Below, piece after piece: positions 22,890 through 30,912 of a DNA stretch of 30,912 nt. This DNA comes from CAZBQG01 sp964493945 (GTDB taxonomy: Bacteria > Pseudomonadota > Alphaproteobacteria > Rhodospirillales > UBA2165). The notes below the pieces were generated by a model. It did not search any database. It worked only from the letters and a program-made list of their open reading frames with translations, and was not told where the DNA came from. Numbering within the stretch: the stretch's first letter is position 1; every line of letters begins with the position of its first letter. Location: assembly GCA_964493945.1 (NCBI GenBank), contig CAZBQG010000016.1:1-30912 (forward strand), written 5' to 3'. The position numbers and the translations under genes were made by a program.

Positions 22890-25487
22890 ATGATGGATCA
22901 AACCAGCCCGCAAGAAGCCTTGCGGAGTACTGTCGATGACGATGTATGGCTGCCTTCGTCGTGCTCGCTTTGTTATGGGACCTGTTCGATCAAGGCCCAC
23001 CGCGTCGATGGGGTGGTGGTCAAGATCGAAGGCAATCCCGACAGCGTGGTGGGCAAGGGGCGCCTTTGCGGCAAGGGGGTAAGCGGGCTTCTGACCCATT
23101 ATGACCCCAACCGCCTGACCGTGCCCTTGCGCCGGACCAATCCGGAAAAAGGCATCGACGAGGATCCCGGCTGGAAGGAAATTTCCTGGGATGAGGCGCT
23201 GGACGAGGTGGCTGAGAATTTAAAGCGCATCCGGGCCGATGATCCGCGCAAACTGGCCGTCACCCGGACCACCACTGTGACGTCCAGCCGCATGCCCATC
23301 TGGGCTTTCGCGGCGGGCTTCGGGACCCGCAATACCTCGTCGGCCGGCGGCGGGCTTCATTGTGGCAATGGCGCGCATCTAATCAGTGGCGTCATGCATG
23401 CCTCTTGGTCGGTCGTGCCCGATTTCGAATATTGCAATTACGCGGTTTATTTTGGCGCCTCCAAGGGACATTCGGCGGGGCATGCCTCCTGCTCCAATAT
23501 GGGGCTGGCCGCCGAAGCCAGGGCGCGCGGCATGAAAATGGTGGTGGTCGATCCCTTTTGCAATTTCGCCGCCGCCAAATCCACCGAGTGGGTGCCGCTC
23601 AGGGTAGGCACGGATGGCGGGCTTGCCCTGGCCATGTGCAATGTCATTGTCAATGAATTGGGCACCGTCGACCGGCCTTATCTCAAAGCCAAGACCAACG
23701 CGGCATATCTGATCGGCCCCGACGGACTTTATGTGCGCCACACGGAAAGCGGAAAACCTTTGGTCTGGGATGAAGCTGCGGGCGCAGCCGTCCCCTTTGA
23801 TGAGACCGAGACCGAAAACCTAGCCCTTGAGGGCAGCTTCGATGTAGCGGGCCAAACCTGTCAGCCCAGCTTCGCGCTTCTAAAGGAGCATCTGAAAAAA
23901 TTTACACCGGAAAAAGGCGAAGAGATTTCCACCGTGCCGGCAGCCAATATCCGCCGCCTGGCCCAGGAATTCGCCACTGAGGCGCGCATCGGCTCCACCA
24001 TCGTCATCGATGGCGTGGAAGTTCCCTACCGCCCGGCGGCGGCCATCGCCTTCAGGGGATCCCAGGGTCATGTGAATTCGGTCTATAATTTTCTGGGCAT
24101 CGATCTTTTGAACCAGCTTGTGGGCTCGGCGGATATGGTCGGCGGATGCCTGGGCTTCAACCCGGCCTGCCACGGGGTTCCGGAAACCGGCAAGCTGCGC
24201 TACGCGCCCCACCCGGACCCGGACGGGCTGATGATCACCGGCAGTTGGATGGGACCCCATTTCCCCTATCCCATCACCGAGCCGCAAAAACCGGAACGGG
24301 CCGGATTGCAGGATTTGTTCACCATGAGCCAGTCCTCGCCCTATATCTATTCCGCCGACAACCAGGATATCTGGGACAAGCTGGACCTACCCTACCGCAT
24401 CGAGATGATGGTCAATCACGGCGCCAATATTGTCATGAGTGTGGGCAACAAGGACGTAGTGGCCGAGACGCTGGCCAGCTATAAATTCATGGTCTCCATC
24501 GATATTTTCCTCAATGAGACTTCGGCCTTTTGCGACATAGTCCTGCCCGATTGCGACTATCTGCAAAGTGTCGATTCCAGGGCCAATTTCCCCTTCATCT
24601 TCAGCCATCCGGCGGGCATGGGCGAATGGTGCTGGCCCATCCGCCAGCCGGTTCTGGAACCGGTGGGCGAACAGCGCCCCTTCGCCGATATCTTGCTGGA
24701 ATTCGCCCATCGGGGCGGGTTCGGGCCCGATTACAACGCGGCGCTGAACGCCATGTTCAAGCTGGAAGCACCCTACCGGCTGGAGCCCGACATAAAATAT
24801 AATTACGAGGAAATTTGCGATCTGGAACTAAAAAATGTGTTCGGCGCAGAAAAAGGCCTGGACTGGTTCAAAGAGAACGGCGTGATAAAATGGCCGAAAA
24901 AACCCGAAGAAGTCTATTGGCGCCATTTCGAAAATGTGCGGGTGCCCATCTATTGGGAATGGATGCCCAAACTGTATGACGACAAGATGGCGGTTATGGA
25001 CCCCGCCGGGCTTTCCGTGCCGAGAGAATTTTTCGATCCCCTGCCAGATTGGCTGCCCTGTCCGTCCCACCGCTGCGAGGACGGGGAGTTTGACCTCTAC
25101 GCGTTCTATTACCGGGACATCATCCACACCAATTCCTACACCATGGAAAATGCCTGGCTGGATGAGGCGGCGCAGATGGATCCCTTCTCCTACACCGTTG
25201 CCATCAATGCCGATCTCGGCGCCTCCAAGGGGCTTTGCAGCGGTGATCCGGTGCGCGTCGAGACCCATTCAGGGCGCCATGTGGAAGGAAGGGTGCGCCT
25301 GACTCAGGCGATCCATCCCGAAGGCCTGGCCATCGCCGCATTATGTGGGCATTGGAGCGAAGGCATGCCCGTCGCCAAGGGCAAAGGCGTGTTCTTCAAC
25401 GAGCTATTGGAGCTGGATTGGGACCATGCCAGCCCGTCGAATTTGAATTTGGATCTTTGCGCCAAGGTCAAGATAAGCAAACTCTAG
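22890..25487 (+). CDS. Mo/W-bisMGD oxidoreductase-superfamily enzyme, paralog Mo4
   Basis: An 865-residue paralog with cluster Cys 25, 28, 32 and 60 (CSLCYGTC then LCGKG), HCGNG Cys158 and C-terminal CPSHRC. The central GEWCWPIRQP matches Mo1 and Mo2. The terminal NLNLDLCAKVKISKL is shared with the set. No signal peptide is present, so it is probably cytoplasmic. ATG 22890 is followed by a second ATG at 22893, with a purine-rich GGGGAAAGGGAA just upstream. It heads its own unit, with the UbiD-type gene starting 26 bp after its stop, so the two were probably co-transcribed. No iron-sulfur subunit, cytochrome or ferredoxin gene follows. The substrate is unknown. Confidence 0.93.
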   Translation: MMDQTSPQEALRSTVDDDVWLPSSCSLCYGTCSIKAHRVDGVVVKIEGNPDSVVGKGRLCGKGVSGLLTHYDPNRLTVPLRRTNPEKGIDEDPGWKEISWDEALDEVAENLKRIRADDPRKLAVTRTTTVTSSRMPIWAFAAGFGTRNTSSAGGGLHCGNGAHLISGVMHASWSVVPDFEYCNYAVYFGASKGHSAGHASCSNMGLAAEARARGMKMVVVDPFCNFAAAKSTEWVPLRVGTDGGLALAMCNVIVNELGTVDRPYLKAKTNAAYLIGPDGLYVRHTESGKPLVWDEAAGAAVPFDETETENLALEGSFDVAGQTCQPSFALLKEHLKKFTPEKGEEISTVPAANIRRLAQEFATEARIGSTIVIDGVEVPYRPAAAIAFRGSQGHVNSVYNFLGIDLLNQLVGSADMVGGCLGFNPACHGVPETGKLRYAPHPDPDGLMITGSWMGPHFPYPITEPQKPERAGLQDLFTMSQSSPYIYSADNQDIWDKLDLPYRIEMMVNHGANIVMSVGNKDVVAETLASYKFMVSIDIFLNETSAFCDIVLPDCDYLQSVDSRANFPFIFSHPAGMGEWCWPIRQPVLEPVGEQRPFADILLEFAHRGGFGPDYNAALNAMFKLEAPYRLEPDIKYNYEEICDLELKNVFGAEKGLDWFKENGVIKWPKKPEEVYWRHFENVRVPIYWEWMPKLYDDKMAVMDPAGLSVPREFFDPLPDWLPCPSHRCEDGEFDLYAFYYRDIIHTNSYTMENAWLDEAAQMDPFSYTVAINADLGASKGLCSGDPVRVETHSGRHVEGRVRLTQAIHPEGLAIAALCGHWSEGMPVAKGKGVFFNELLELDWDHASPSNLNLDLCAKVKISKL

Positions 25488-25512
25488 GCGGCGGGGACCG
25501 GGGAAAGCGGAA

Positions 25513-26939
25513 ATGGCGGACAGCGTAAGACCCAATCTGGGTTACATCGATTTGCGCGACATGATCGGGCGCATCGATGATATGGGTGAGCTTTTGCGCC
25601 TCGACGGGGTGGATTGGAATCTGGAGATCGGCGCGTTGCAGGAAATTCTCGCCGCCGATGGTGGCGAGGCGGGCGCACCCGCATTGATGTTCGAAAACAT
25701 CCCTGGATCGCCCGCCAGCTTCCGCGCGCTTTCGGGCGTCCTGGGATCGACCGGGCGTACGGCCATGGCGCTGGGATTTGATCAGTCCCTGGCGCCCATC
25801 GGTCTGGTCCAGGCCTACCGCGACCGCATGCGCACCGAGTTCGAACTGATCCCCCCCGTTACCGTTAAGAACGGACCCATTCTGGAGAATATCGAGCGCG
25901 ACGGGGAGGTGGATATGATGAAGTTCCCGGCCCCTTTCCTGCACGAAGATGACGGGGGCGCTATCTGGGCACCAATGATCTGGTGATCATGCGCGATCCG
26001 GATACGGGCTGGGTCAATATAGGAACCTACCGCATCCAACTGCACGACAAGAACCAGCTGGGCGTGTGGATGAGCCCGGGTAAGCATGGACGCATCATCC
26101 AGAAAAAATATTTCAAGCAGAATAAACCTTGTCCGGTGGCCATTTCCTGTGGCCATGACCCGGCATTGTTCCTGGCCGCCTGCCAGGGTGTGGATTTCGG
26201 AACCGACGAATATGCCTATGCCGGCGGCCAGCGTGGCCGGGCCTTCGAAGTGATCGAAAGCGAACTTCATGGCCTGCCCATCCCGGCCCATTCGGAAATC
26301 GTTCTGGAAGGTGAGATATCCCACAATGAAACCCATGCCGAGGGACCATTCGGCGAATTCATGGGCTATTACGCCTCTGGTGTCTCCCAGGAACCTTTGA
26401 TCAATGTGCGCCGGGTTTATTACCGCGATGACCCGATCCTCACCATCCAGAGCCCGGGCCGCCCTTCGGTCGCGCCCACGGCCCAGGCGGTGGTCAATTC
26501 CTCAATGGTCTGGGACGAGGTTGAGAAGGCCGGCCTGCCCGGCGTGAAAGGCGTCTGGTGCCATTCCTCGGTGGCCACATGGCTGTTCAAGGTGATTTCC
26601 ATTGAACAGCTCTATCCGGGCCATGCCAAACAGGCGGCCATGCTGGCAAGCTCGGTGCAATCAGCCGCTTATGCCGGGCGCTGGACGGTGGTGGTCGATG
26701 AAGATATCGATCCGTCCAACATGTTCGACGTGATCTGGGCCATGTCGACGCGCTGCGATCCGCCGGAAGATATAGACTAAATGCGCCGCACCTGGTCCAC
26801 ACCGCTGGATACCATGCTGCAGGGGCCGCCCTACCACAACAACCGGGCTGTGGTTGATGCCTGCCGGCCTTATGGCTGGAAGGACGATTTCCCCAAGGTG
26901 GCCGAGGCAAGCCCTGAACTGAAAGCTAAGATGCGCTAA
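25513..26939 (+). pseudogene. UbiD-family (de)carboxylase gene with frameshift and in-frame stop
   Basis: UbiD-type enzymes use prenylated FMN to decarboxylate, or carboxylate, aromatic or unsaturated acids. The reading frame starts at ATG 25513. It breaks near 25954-25960: HEDDGG should continue as RYLGTNDLVIMRDP, but one base is missing in the GGGGGC tract, moving the frame by one. The remainder runs on (VNIGTYRIQLHDKNQLGVWM and onward) until TAA at 26778-26780, which interrupts PPEDID-stop-MRRTWSTPLD. The same frame then continues through NNRAVVDACRPYGWKDDFPK to a final TAA at 26937-26939. Restoring the two lesions would give about 475 residues, the usual family length. Either this is a true pseudogene or the assembly carries errors. 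It lies 26 bp after Mo4. Confidence 0.85.
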
Positions 26940-26973
26940 AAATTTTCTCATTTGTTCGAAGGGTGAGGGGCGT

Positions 26974-27234
26974 TTGCAGCTCGACGGAATAACCCTTCTG
27001 GGCATGGCGGCCGCTACCTTGACCACAATTGCCTTCCTCCCCCAGGTGATCAAGTCATGGCGCACCAGGTCGACCCGTGACGTATCTCTGGGCATGTTTC
27101 TGACCCGCACGCTGGGCATCTTGCTGTGGCTGGCCTATGGCACCTTAATCAGTGATCTGCCGCTCATCGCGGCCAACGCCGTCACCCTGGCGTTGGCCGT
27201 CACCATGCTTTATCTCAAGTTCCGCTACAAATAA
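26974..27234 (+). CDS. SemiSWEET-type small transporter
   Basis: An 86-residue membrane protein with three hydrophobic helices (about residues 5-24, 38-58 and 62-82). The PQ motif FLPQVIKSWRTRST sits at the end of helix 1, characteristic of bacterial SemiSWEETs, which dimerise to move sugars or other small solutes. The start is taken as TTG 26974, because GAGG precedes it and the next ATG (27004) would cut into the first helix. It follows the UbiD-type gene by about 35 bp and is convergent with the flavin-reductase-like gene. The solute is unknown; transport of a pathway substrate is possible but not shown. Confidence 0.85.
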   Translation: MQLDGITLLGMAAATLTTIAFLPQVIKSWRTRSTRDVSLGMFLTRTLGILLWLAYGTLISDLPLIAANAVTLALAVTMLYLKFRYK

Positions 27235-27245
27235 CCGCTTGCTCC

Positions 27246-27920
27246 TTATTTTTTGGGCTTGCCCACCGCCTGGCCACCCAGGCCCTTGCGCCTTGCTTCC
27301 ACATTGGGCCCGGACGGCGGCATGCTGAACACCTCGGTGACCGATGTGTAATCGAAATAGCCGAGCCGGGCGATGGGTTGGATCTTGACCACATCGATCA
27401 GCCCGTCCTCGGTCAGCACTTCGTCTCTGATATGCACCCCGATGACCCGCCCGACGATGATCTCCGCCGTGCCTTCCGCCGTATGGCCGGGCAGGGTCAT
27501 GGAGCCGTGATAGCGGCATTCGAGATGGACCGGCGATGCGGCGATGCGCGGTGGTGCCACCATGTTGGATGGCAGGGTCTCCAGCCCCGCCAGAACCGTT
27601 TCGTCCACTTCCGAATCGACCATCTGGGACGAGATTTCCACCTGATCATGCAGTTCCCGCGTCGCCATGTTGCAGACGAATTCACCGGTCTCGATGGCAT
27701 TGATGACGCTGTCCTTGCGGACCCCGTCGGGCTTGGGATTGGCCGCGAACATCACATAGGGCGGATCATAGCCCAGATTGTTGAACTGGCTGTAGGGCGC
27801 CAGATTGACCACGCCCGTCCGGCTCTTGGTGGTGATCCAGCCGATGGGCCGGGGGATGACGCAGGATTTATAGGGATTGTGGGGTAATCCGTGATCGTTC
27901 TTGTCGGTCTCGTAGAACAT
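27246..27920 (-). CDS. Flavin reductase-like, FMN-binding protein
   Basis: A 224-residue protein of the flavin-reductase/DIM6-NTAB group. Diagnostic segments are CVIPRPIGWITT, NLAPYSQFNNLGYDPPYVMF and the middle EFVCNMATRELHDQVEISS. An IIVGRVIGVHI strand and the motif ARLGYFDYTSV follow. These proteins bind FMN and commonly reduce flavin or act on small substrates with NAD(P)H. ATG 27920 has GAGG about 8 nt upstream. It lies 21 bp downstream of the aldo/keto reductase gene on the same strand, so the two probably form an operon. It might provide reduced flavin for the flavoprotein steps nearby, but there is no direct evidence. Confidence 0.85.
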   Translation of the reverse strand: MFYETDKNDHGLPHNPYKSCVIPRPIGWITTKSRTGVVNLAPYSQFNNLGYDPPYVMFAANPKPDGVRKDSVINAIETGEFVCNMATRELHDQVEISSQMVDSEVDETVLAGLETLPSNMVAPPRIAASPVHLECRYHGSMTLPGHTAEGTAEIIVGRVIGVHIRDEVLTEDGLIDVVKIQPIARLGYFDYTSVTEVFSMPPSGPNVEARRKGLGGQAVGKPKK

Positions 27921-27941
27921 CTAAAGTCCTCTCGGTTAAGC

Positions 27942-28927
27942 TTAAGCGAAATCGTTTGCGTGAAGTGGCTCAAGGCGCCTCAGCGCCGCGTCCGGCAGGG
28001 GTCCCAAATCGGTGGCCGCCAGCGCCTCGTCAAGCTGATCCATATCGGCCAGACCCACCAGAACACAAGCCAGATCTTCATTGGCCAGTCCGAACCGCTC
28101 CGCCGTCTGGGCCCGGCTGCCAAATTCGGTGTCTAGCACATCGAAGACCTTGCGCGTGCGCATTTCCTCATCGGGAATTTCACTGCCCTGGGTCAGCACC
28201 GTTTCCCTTCCATGGCGAATATCGGTGGTGATGACGCCGGCTGCGAAGATACGGATACTCATGGCGGCCACGCCACTTTCTTTGTAAGCCATGATCAGCC
28301 CGCTGAAATCATGGCCCGACCAGCCATCCGGCACCGCCTGCCCGACGCTGGGATTGAGCAAATTGTAATAGATCTGCGCCGATTGAAACCGCCCGCTCTC
28401 AATTGCCTGGCGGGTGGTACCGGCGAAGCGGATCATGCCCTGATCGCGGAGCCTGTCCATGATATCGGCCACGCCCCCTTGCCCAGCACCGCATCAATTC
28501 CCAGATGGCGGCCTTTGGTCTGGGGGCCGATGGCGTTGTACAATTGAAACAGATCGACGCTTTCGCCGCGCAATCGTTTGAGGCTGGCTTCCAGGCTGCG
28601 TTCGATCTGGCCCGGAATATCACTTAAATCATCCGTATTCAGGCGCAATTTGGTCGACAAATAGGGTGTGTCGTCGATTTCGCCCAGCAGCCAGCCCAGG
28701 GCCTCTTCCGATTCCCCTTGGCCATATTGGGCCGCCGTATCGAACCAGTTGATGCCGCCGTCCAGGGCGCGGCGCACTGCTTTGCGCCTCGTATCATCAT
28801 CGCCATTGATCAAAAGTCCGCCGACCTGGCCGCCACCGAAGACCAATTCGGAAACCTTGAGACCTGTGGTACCGAAATCCCTGGTTTTCAATGAAAGACC
28901 GCCCCCTGTTCTTGCCTTGGCCCCCAT
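27942..28927 (-). pseudogene. Aldo/keto reductase gene with a single-base frameshift
   Basis: The N-terminal part reads TRDFGTTGLKVSELVFGGG, then NWFDTAAQYGQGESEEALG with the Asp and Tyr expected of an AKR, and STKLRLN with the catalytic Lys. The usual His (QLH) is Tyr in LFQLYN. The frame breaks at 28474-28478, a run of five C on the + strand: GKG should continue as GVADIMDRLRDQGMIRFAG, which is found in the next frame. One base appears lost from a six-base run. The second part runs to TAA at 27942. The outer boundary 28927 is an ATG; TTG 28891, giving MKTRDFG, is also a good candidate. It may be a real pseudogene or a homopolymer error. It is the upstream partner of the flavin-reductase-like gene. 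Confidence 0.8.
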
Positions 28928-28984
28928 CTTCCCTAAACTGATAGCACAACGCGCCACAACAATCCAAGCGGACGGGAGGTCCCC

Positions 28985-30703
28985 ATGCCCAGCAATACCA
29001 TCAAAACCGAAATCGTCGCCGATGCCTATCTCGCCTTACTGGCCGAACGGGGGATCGATTATCTGTTCGCCAATGGCGGCACCGACTTCGCGCCGGTGGT
29101 CGAAGCCTATGCCAGGGCCGAGGTCAAGGGGCTGAAGGTCCCCAAACCCATCACCGTGCCCCACGAGAACACCGCCGTCGCCATGGCGCACGGCTATTAC
29201 ATGGCTACGGGCCGGCCCCAGGCAGTCATGCTGCATGTCAATGTGGGAACGGCCAACGGGGTCTGCGGCATTCTCAATGCCATGAGCGACCATGTGCCCA
29301 TCTTCTTTTCGGCGGGGCGCACGCCCTTGACCGAAAGCGGCATGGCCGGGTCCAGGAACGGACTGATCCATTGGGCCCAGGAAATGTATGACCAGGCGGG
29401 CATGGTACGGGAAACCGTTAAATGGGATTACGAGTTGCGCAACAGCGTCCAGCTGGAAGCGGTCATCGACCGGGGATTGCAGGTGGCCATGAGCGAGCCC
29501 CGGGGGCCGATTTATCTGTCTTTGCCCCGCGAAGTCCTGTCCGAACCCATGTCCAGTTTCACTTATGAAAAAAACACGGCCCTGGGCCTGGGGGGCACAC
29601 CGGGGCCCGATCCCAAGGCCATTACCCAGGCGGCGGAAATCCTGGGCAAGGCCAAATTGCCGGTGATCATCACCAGGGGTACGGGCGGGGACGAAGAAGG
29701 GGCCGCCGCCATCCGCCGCTTCGCCGAAAGTTTCTGCGTGCCCGTGGTCGAATGGCGACCCAAATCAAATGTTCTGCCTTCCGCCCATCCCCAGTGGGCC
29801 GGCGGCAATCCAGGTGCGTATTTCGACGGGGCCGACGCCATTTTGGTCATCGAGAACGACACCCCCTGGATTCCCGCCGTGCAGGGCGAACCGGCAGCGG
29901 ATTGCAAAGTGGTCCATTTGGCCGTCGATCCCAGCTTTGAAAATATCCCGATCCGCAGCTTCCGATGTGATCTGGCAATCCAGTCCGCCGCCGCCGCCGC
30001 CCTGGACAGCCTGGGCGAGGCCATGTCCTCCATGCGGGGGATCAAGAGCCACATCAAGAGGCGACGCAAGGAAGTGGAAGAGCGCCGCAAAAAAATCAAA
30101 GGCGCCATGGCGGGCCTACGTGAAAAGGTGAAGAGCGACTCACCCATGCACCCTGCCTATGTGTCCCATTGCATCGGCCAGGCGGTGGGCGATGACGCCG
30201 TATTCATCAATGAATATCCCCTGATGGCGCCCCAGTTGGACCTGAAGGAGGCCAACCGCATGTTCATGAATCCGCCAGCCTCGGGTCTCGGCTGGTGCAT
30301 GGGGGCGGCGTTGGGCCTGAAGATGGGCCAGCCGGACAAATTCGTGGTGGCCACCATGGGCGATGGGTCCTACATGTTCAACAACCCCATTCCCGGCCAT
30401 TACGTGTCGCGGGCGCAGGAATTGCCTCTGCTGTATGTGATCTTCAACAATTCCATGTGGAACGCGGTCCGGGGCTCGACGCTGGCAGTCTTTCCCGACG
30501 GTTATGCTGCCAAAAGCAACAACCCGCCCATCTCGCCCCTCGACCCGTCGACCGAATATCACAAGATCATGGATGCCTTCGACGGCTATGGCGAAAAGGT
30601 GGAGGATGCCGCAGCCCTGCCCGAGGCCCTGGAGCGCGCCGTCAAAGTGGTGCGCGACGAAAAGCGCCAGGCATTACTGAATGTTCAGTGCCGGGTGCCC
30701 TAG
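28985..30703 (+). CDS. Thiamine-diphosphate-dependent enzyme (acetolactate synthase-like family)
   Basis: A 572-residue three-domain ThDP enzyme. The N-terminal Pyr domain carries the catalytic Glu61 in VPHENTAVAMAHGY. A central Rossmann-like domain follows, then a basic helical stretch (KRRRKEVEERRKKIK). The C-terminal PP domain has GDGSYMFNNP near 459 and FNN near 487, the classic GDG-x(about 26)-NN metal and cofactor motif. Members decarboxylate 2-oxoacids or ligate or cleave C-C bonds (acetolactate synthase, benzoylformate decarboxylase, 2-hydroxyacyl-CoA lyase). Which applies here is undecided. ATG 28985 has GGGAGG upstream. It is divergent from the aldo/keto reductase gene, with about 60-90 bp between starts. 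Confidence 0.88.
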   Translation: MPSNTIKTEIVADAYLALLAERGIDYLFANGGTDFAPVVEAYARAEVKGLKVPKPITVPHENTAVAMAHGYYMATGRPQAVMLHVNVGTANGVCGILNAMSDHVPIFFSAGRTPLTESGMAGSRNGLIHWAQEMYDQAGMVRETVKWDYELRNSVQLEAVIDRGLQVAMSEPRGPIYLSLPREVLSEPMSSFTYEKNTALGLGGTPGPDPKAITQAAEILGKAKLPVIITRGTGGDEEGAAAIRRFAESFCVPVVEWRPKSNVLPSAHPQWAGGNPGAYFDGADAILVIENDTPWIPAVQGEPAADCKVVHLAVDPSFENIPIRSFRCDLAIQSAAAAALDSLGEAMSSMRGIKSHIKRRRKEVEERRKKIKGAMAGLREKVKSDSPMHPAYVSHCIGQAVGDDAVFINEYPLMAPQLDLKEANRMFMNPPASGLGWCMGAALGLKMGQPDKFVVATMGDGSYMFNNPIPGHYVSRAQELPLLYVIFNNSMWNAVRGSTLAVFPDGYAAKSNNPPISPLDPSTEYHKIMDAFDGYGEKVEDAAALPEALERAVKVVRDEKRQALLNVQCRVP

Positions 30704-30865
30704 ATCCATAAAAGAAACTTGGTCACGTCCGCTTTCCGGGACGCAAATCTGCTCCAGCCTGAACAGCGGATCTATTTTGGAAGAGGTGCTGACAGCTGCT
30801 TTTGAAGGTGGTCTCAATAGATCGACGCAACACTTTAATCTTTGATGAAAAGATGGAGTGCTGTC
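30704..30865. other. Intergenic region before a probable insertion sequence
   Basis: 162 bp downstream of the ThDP enzyme with no recognised gene. A short hairpin (CGTCC at 30726-30730 with GGACG at 30739-30743) lacks a T-run, so a terminator is not claimed. The left end of the probable IS should lie in the last 60 or so bases, but its exact boundary and inverted repeat cannot be placed without the other end. Confidence 0.4.
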
Positions 30866-30912
30866 ATGAGTTACAGACGTCGAATTTATTTCACGAGTGA
30901 TCAGAAGTCCAA
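30866..30912 (+). CDS. Partial CDS, probable IS30-type transposase N-terminus
   Basis: Only 15 codons are present before the window ends: MSYRRRIYFTSDQKS. The ATG at 30866 is preceded by GGAG (30855-30858). From memory, the start of the protein resembles alphaproteobacterial IS30-type transposases (basic N-terminus, then IYFT and a helix-turn-helix). It is too short to be certain. If correct, an insertion sequence marks the right border of the catabolic region. Confidence 0.4.
   Translation, partial: MSYRRRIYFTSDQKS

Noticed and set aside
25951..25986. Programmed -1 frameshift joining the two UbiD-type frames
   Set aside because: The tract does not form a convincing X XXY YYZ slippery site, and the downstream in-frame TAA would still stop translation.
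27936..27945. Palindrome TTAAGCTTAA near the aldo/keto reductase stop codon
   Set aside because: Only 10 bp, overlapping the stop codon and close to the next gene's ribosome binding site; no T-run and no second copy noticed.
30726..30743. Possible terminator after the ThDP enzyme
   Set aside because: The stem is only 5 bp and there is no following T-run.

Overview
The window looks like a GC-rich alphaproteobacterial chromosome, probably Rhodospirillales-like. That placement is an inference from gene content and protein style: ArgG, an isocitrate lyase paired with a divergent ScfR/RamB-type regulator, and many FAD, amidohydrolase and UbiD-type catabolic genes. No rRNA, tRNA or CRISPR array was recognised.

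Left part (1-9946): a small secreted TPR protein; an FAD-dependent oxidoreductase divergent from an AMP-forming acyl-CoA synthetase; a lone AAA/DUF4143 ATPase preceded by an AT-rich segment with a near-perfect 19-bp inverted repeat; argG; a FrnE/DsbA-like thiol oxidoreductase; aceA; and a ScfR-type regulator. The aceA/regulator intergenic region holds a cluster of TGTAAA boxes.

Central part (9974-25487): the most unusual region. Four paralogous 865-870-residue Mo/W-bisMGD enzymes of the DMSO-reductase superfamily lie in two divergent operons plus one separate unit. The minus operon is Mo2, then Mo1, then an ACMSD-like amidohydrolase. The plus operon is a ubiquitin-fold MoaD/ThiS-like protein ending in Gly-Gly, then Mo3, then a PEP-mutase/isocitrate-lyase-like enzyme, then an FMN split-barrel protein. 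Mo4 follows a convergent VOC protein. All four Mo enzymes keep a C-x2-C-x3-C-x27-C cluster motif and an HCGNG motif whose Cys is the likely metal ligand. None shows a Tat signal or an electron-transfer partner gene. They may therefore be soluble, self-contained enzymes in the manner of acetylene hydratase, or they may use a diffusible redox partner. The substrate is unknown.

Right part (25513-30912): a UbiD-family decarboxylase gene with a frameshift and an in-frame stop, a SemiSWEET transporter, a flavin-reductase-like protein, a frameshifted aldo/keto reductase, a ThDP-dependent enzyme, and the first codons of a probable IS30-type transposase at the edge.

Taken together, the central and right parts read as a catabolic island for an unidentified carboxylated, cyclic or unsaturated substrate. 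Acyl-CoA ligation, Mo/W chemistry, decarboxylation (UbiD, ACMSD-like), C-C lyase steps (ThDP and PEPM-like enzymes) and flavin chemistry are all represented. The pathway assignment is inference.
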